From: an uncultured Collinsella sp.
GTDB taxonomy: Bacteria; Actinomycetota; Coriobacteriia; Coriobacteriales; Coriobacteriaceae
DNA length: 6,629 nt
Direction: 5' to 3'
NCBI GenBank assembly: GCA_900551365.1
Contig: URVZ01000098.1
Coordinates: 1-6,629 of the forward strand
The notes beneath the pieces are model-generated. The model was not told the origin of the DNA and ran no database searches. It worked only from the letters and a program-made list of their open reading frames with translations. This document shows, in pieces, positions 6,470 through 6,629 of the stretch. The first letter of the stretch is position 1. Each line of letters opens with the position of its first letter. The position numbers were made by a program, and so were the translations under genes.

Positions 6470-6506
6470 AAAAGGCGGAGTCCCTCTCCAGGGCCTTCGC
6501 CTTTTT
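6470..6506 (+). terminator. Intrinsic terminator after the PTS gene
   Basis: AAAAGGCGGAG (6470-6480) pairs with CTTCGCCTTTT (6495-6505), 11 pairs including one G-U. After a single mismatch CCCT (6482-6485) pairs with AGGG (6490-6493) around the loop CTCC. The T-run at 6502-6506 completes a standard rho-independent terminator 34 bases after the stop codon. The A-run at the left base means it could also stop transcription coming from the right. Confidence 0.85.
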
Positions 6507-6564
6507 CTATCCCTCCCATAAGTTGCGGTGAAATAGGGACTGTTGGGGGTGCGGACAGAAAGTT

Positions 6565-6581
6565 GGACCGTGAAGCGGTCC
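6565..6581 (+). promoter_or_regulatory. Hairpin upstream of the partial IS ORF
   Basis: GGACCG (6565-6570) and CGGTCC (6576-6581) are perfect arms around TGAAG. The stem ends 5 bases before the GGAG of the downstream ORF. In some insertion sequences such structures limit translation from transcripts entering from outside. That role is inferred here. Confidence 0.5.
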
Positions 6582-6596
6582 GGACTGGAGGTTCGC

Positions 6597-6629
6597 ATGT
6601 ACAGCAGGGAGAAGGTCGAGCTCTTCCTC
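6597..6629 (+). CDS. Start of a probable transposase OrfA / HTH protein (3' end outside window)
   Basis: Only 11 codons are visible: MYSREKVELFL. GGAG at 6587-6590 with a 6-base spacer supports the ATG at 6597. Openings of this kind (a short basic/acidic stretch leading into a helix such as EKVELFL) are common in the helix-turn-helix OrfA proteins of IS3-family elements, and the upstream sequence looks like an IS end. Eleven residues cannot prove the assignment; an ordinary HTH protein remains possible. Confidence 0.5.
   Translation, partial: MYSREKVELFL

Larger units (their letters stand above)
6541..6629 (+). mobile_element. Probable left end of an insertion sequence (IS3-like), cut by the window edge
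   Basis: The stretch from TGTTGGGGGTG through GGACAGAAAGTTGGACC resembles the terminal inverted repeats of IS3-group elements, which usually start with TG and often carry an AAAGTTGGAC-like motif. A hairpin, a ribosome binding site and a short ORF start follow directly, the usual layout of an IS left end. The right end and most of the coding sequence are outside the window, so the family, the exact boundary and any target duplication cannot be confirmed. Confidence 0.5.

Noticed and set aside
4330..6519. Very long minus-strand open frame opposite the PTS gene, as a candidate novel protein
   Set aside because: It is the in-register mirror of a strongly codon-biased gene, has repetitive G/D/H/E-rich sequence with no recognisable fold, and overlaps a complete PTS protein with all catalytic residues.
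1..6629. CRISPR arrays, tRNA or rRNA genes, toxin-antitoxin or phage-defence genes
   Set aside because: No regularly spaced repeats, no tRNA-like cloverleaf and no defence-type protein motifs were seen on either strand; nearly all sequence is covered by the five recognised genes.

Overview
The window looks like a chromosomal segment of a high-GC Gram-positive gut actinobacterium of the class Coriobacteriia, most likely Collinsella or a close relative. This is an inference from the GC-rich codon use, the protein sequences and the tlyA-nadK-recN gene order. It was not tested by any database search.

Layout. (1) Positions 1-3242 (+): the 3' part of tlyA (rRNA 2'-O-methyltransferase), then nadK (NAD kinase) and recN (SMC-like DNA repair ATPase). 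The three are packed with a 4-bp and an 11-bp overlap and form one translationally coupled operon. (2) Positions 3243-3301: a short convergent gap holding a perfect 11-bp inverted repeat. (3) Positions 3302-4159 (-): an RpiR/MurR-type regulator with an HTH domain and a phosphosugar-binding SIS domain. (4) Positions 4160-4431: a 272-bp divergent control region with several palindromes, a cluster of TTTCA/TGAAA half-sites, candidate promoters on both strands, and two hairpins just before a strong ribosome binding site. (5) Positions 4432-6435 (+): a single-chain fructose-family PTS permease with the domain order EIIB-EIIC-EIIA, followed by a convincing intrinsic terminator. (6) Positions 6541-6629: probably the left end of an insertion sequence with the first 11 codons of its first ORF, cut by the window edge.

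How the parts work together. The first three genes are housekeeping functions (ribosome modification, NADP supply, double-strand break repair). The regulator and PTS gene form a self-contained sugar-uptake module: the permease imports and phosphorylates a sugar, and the divergent SIS-domain regulator probably senses a sugar phosphate and controls the shared intergenic region. No sugar-phosphate kinase or hydrolase accompanies the permease in this window, so its substrate cannot be fixed from context.

I see no clearly new multi-gene system here. The most informative non-routine signals are the structured rpiR/PTS control region, the BCA domain order of the permease, the convergent inverted repeat at 3261-3293, and the insertion-sequence end immediately downstream of the PTS terminator.
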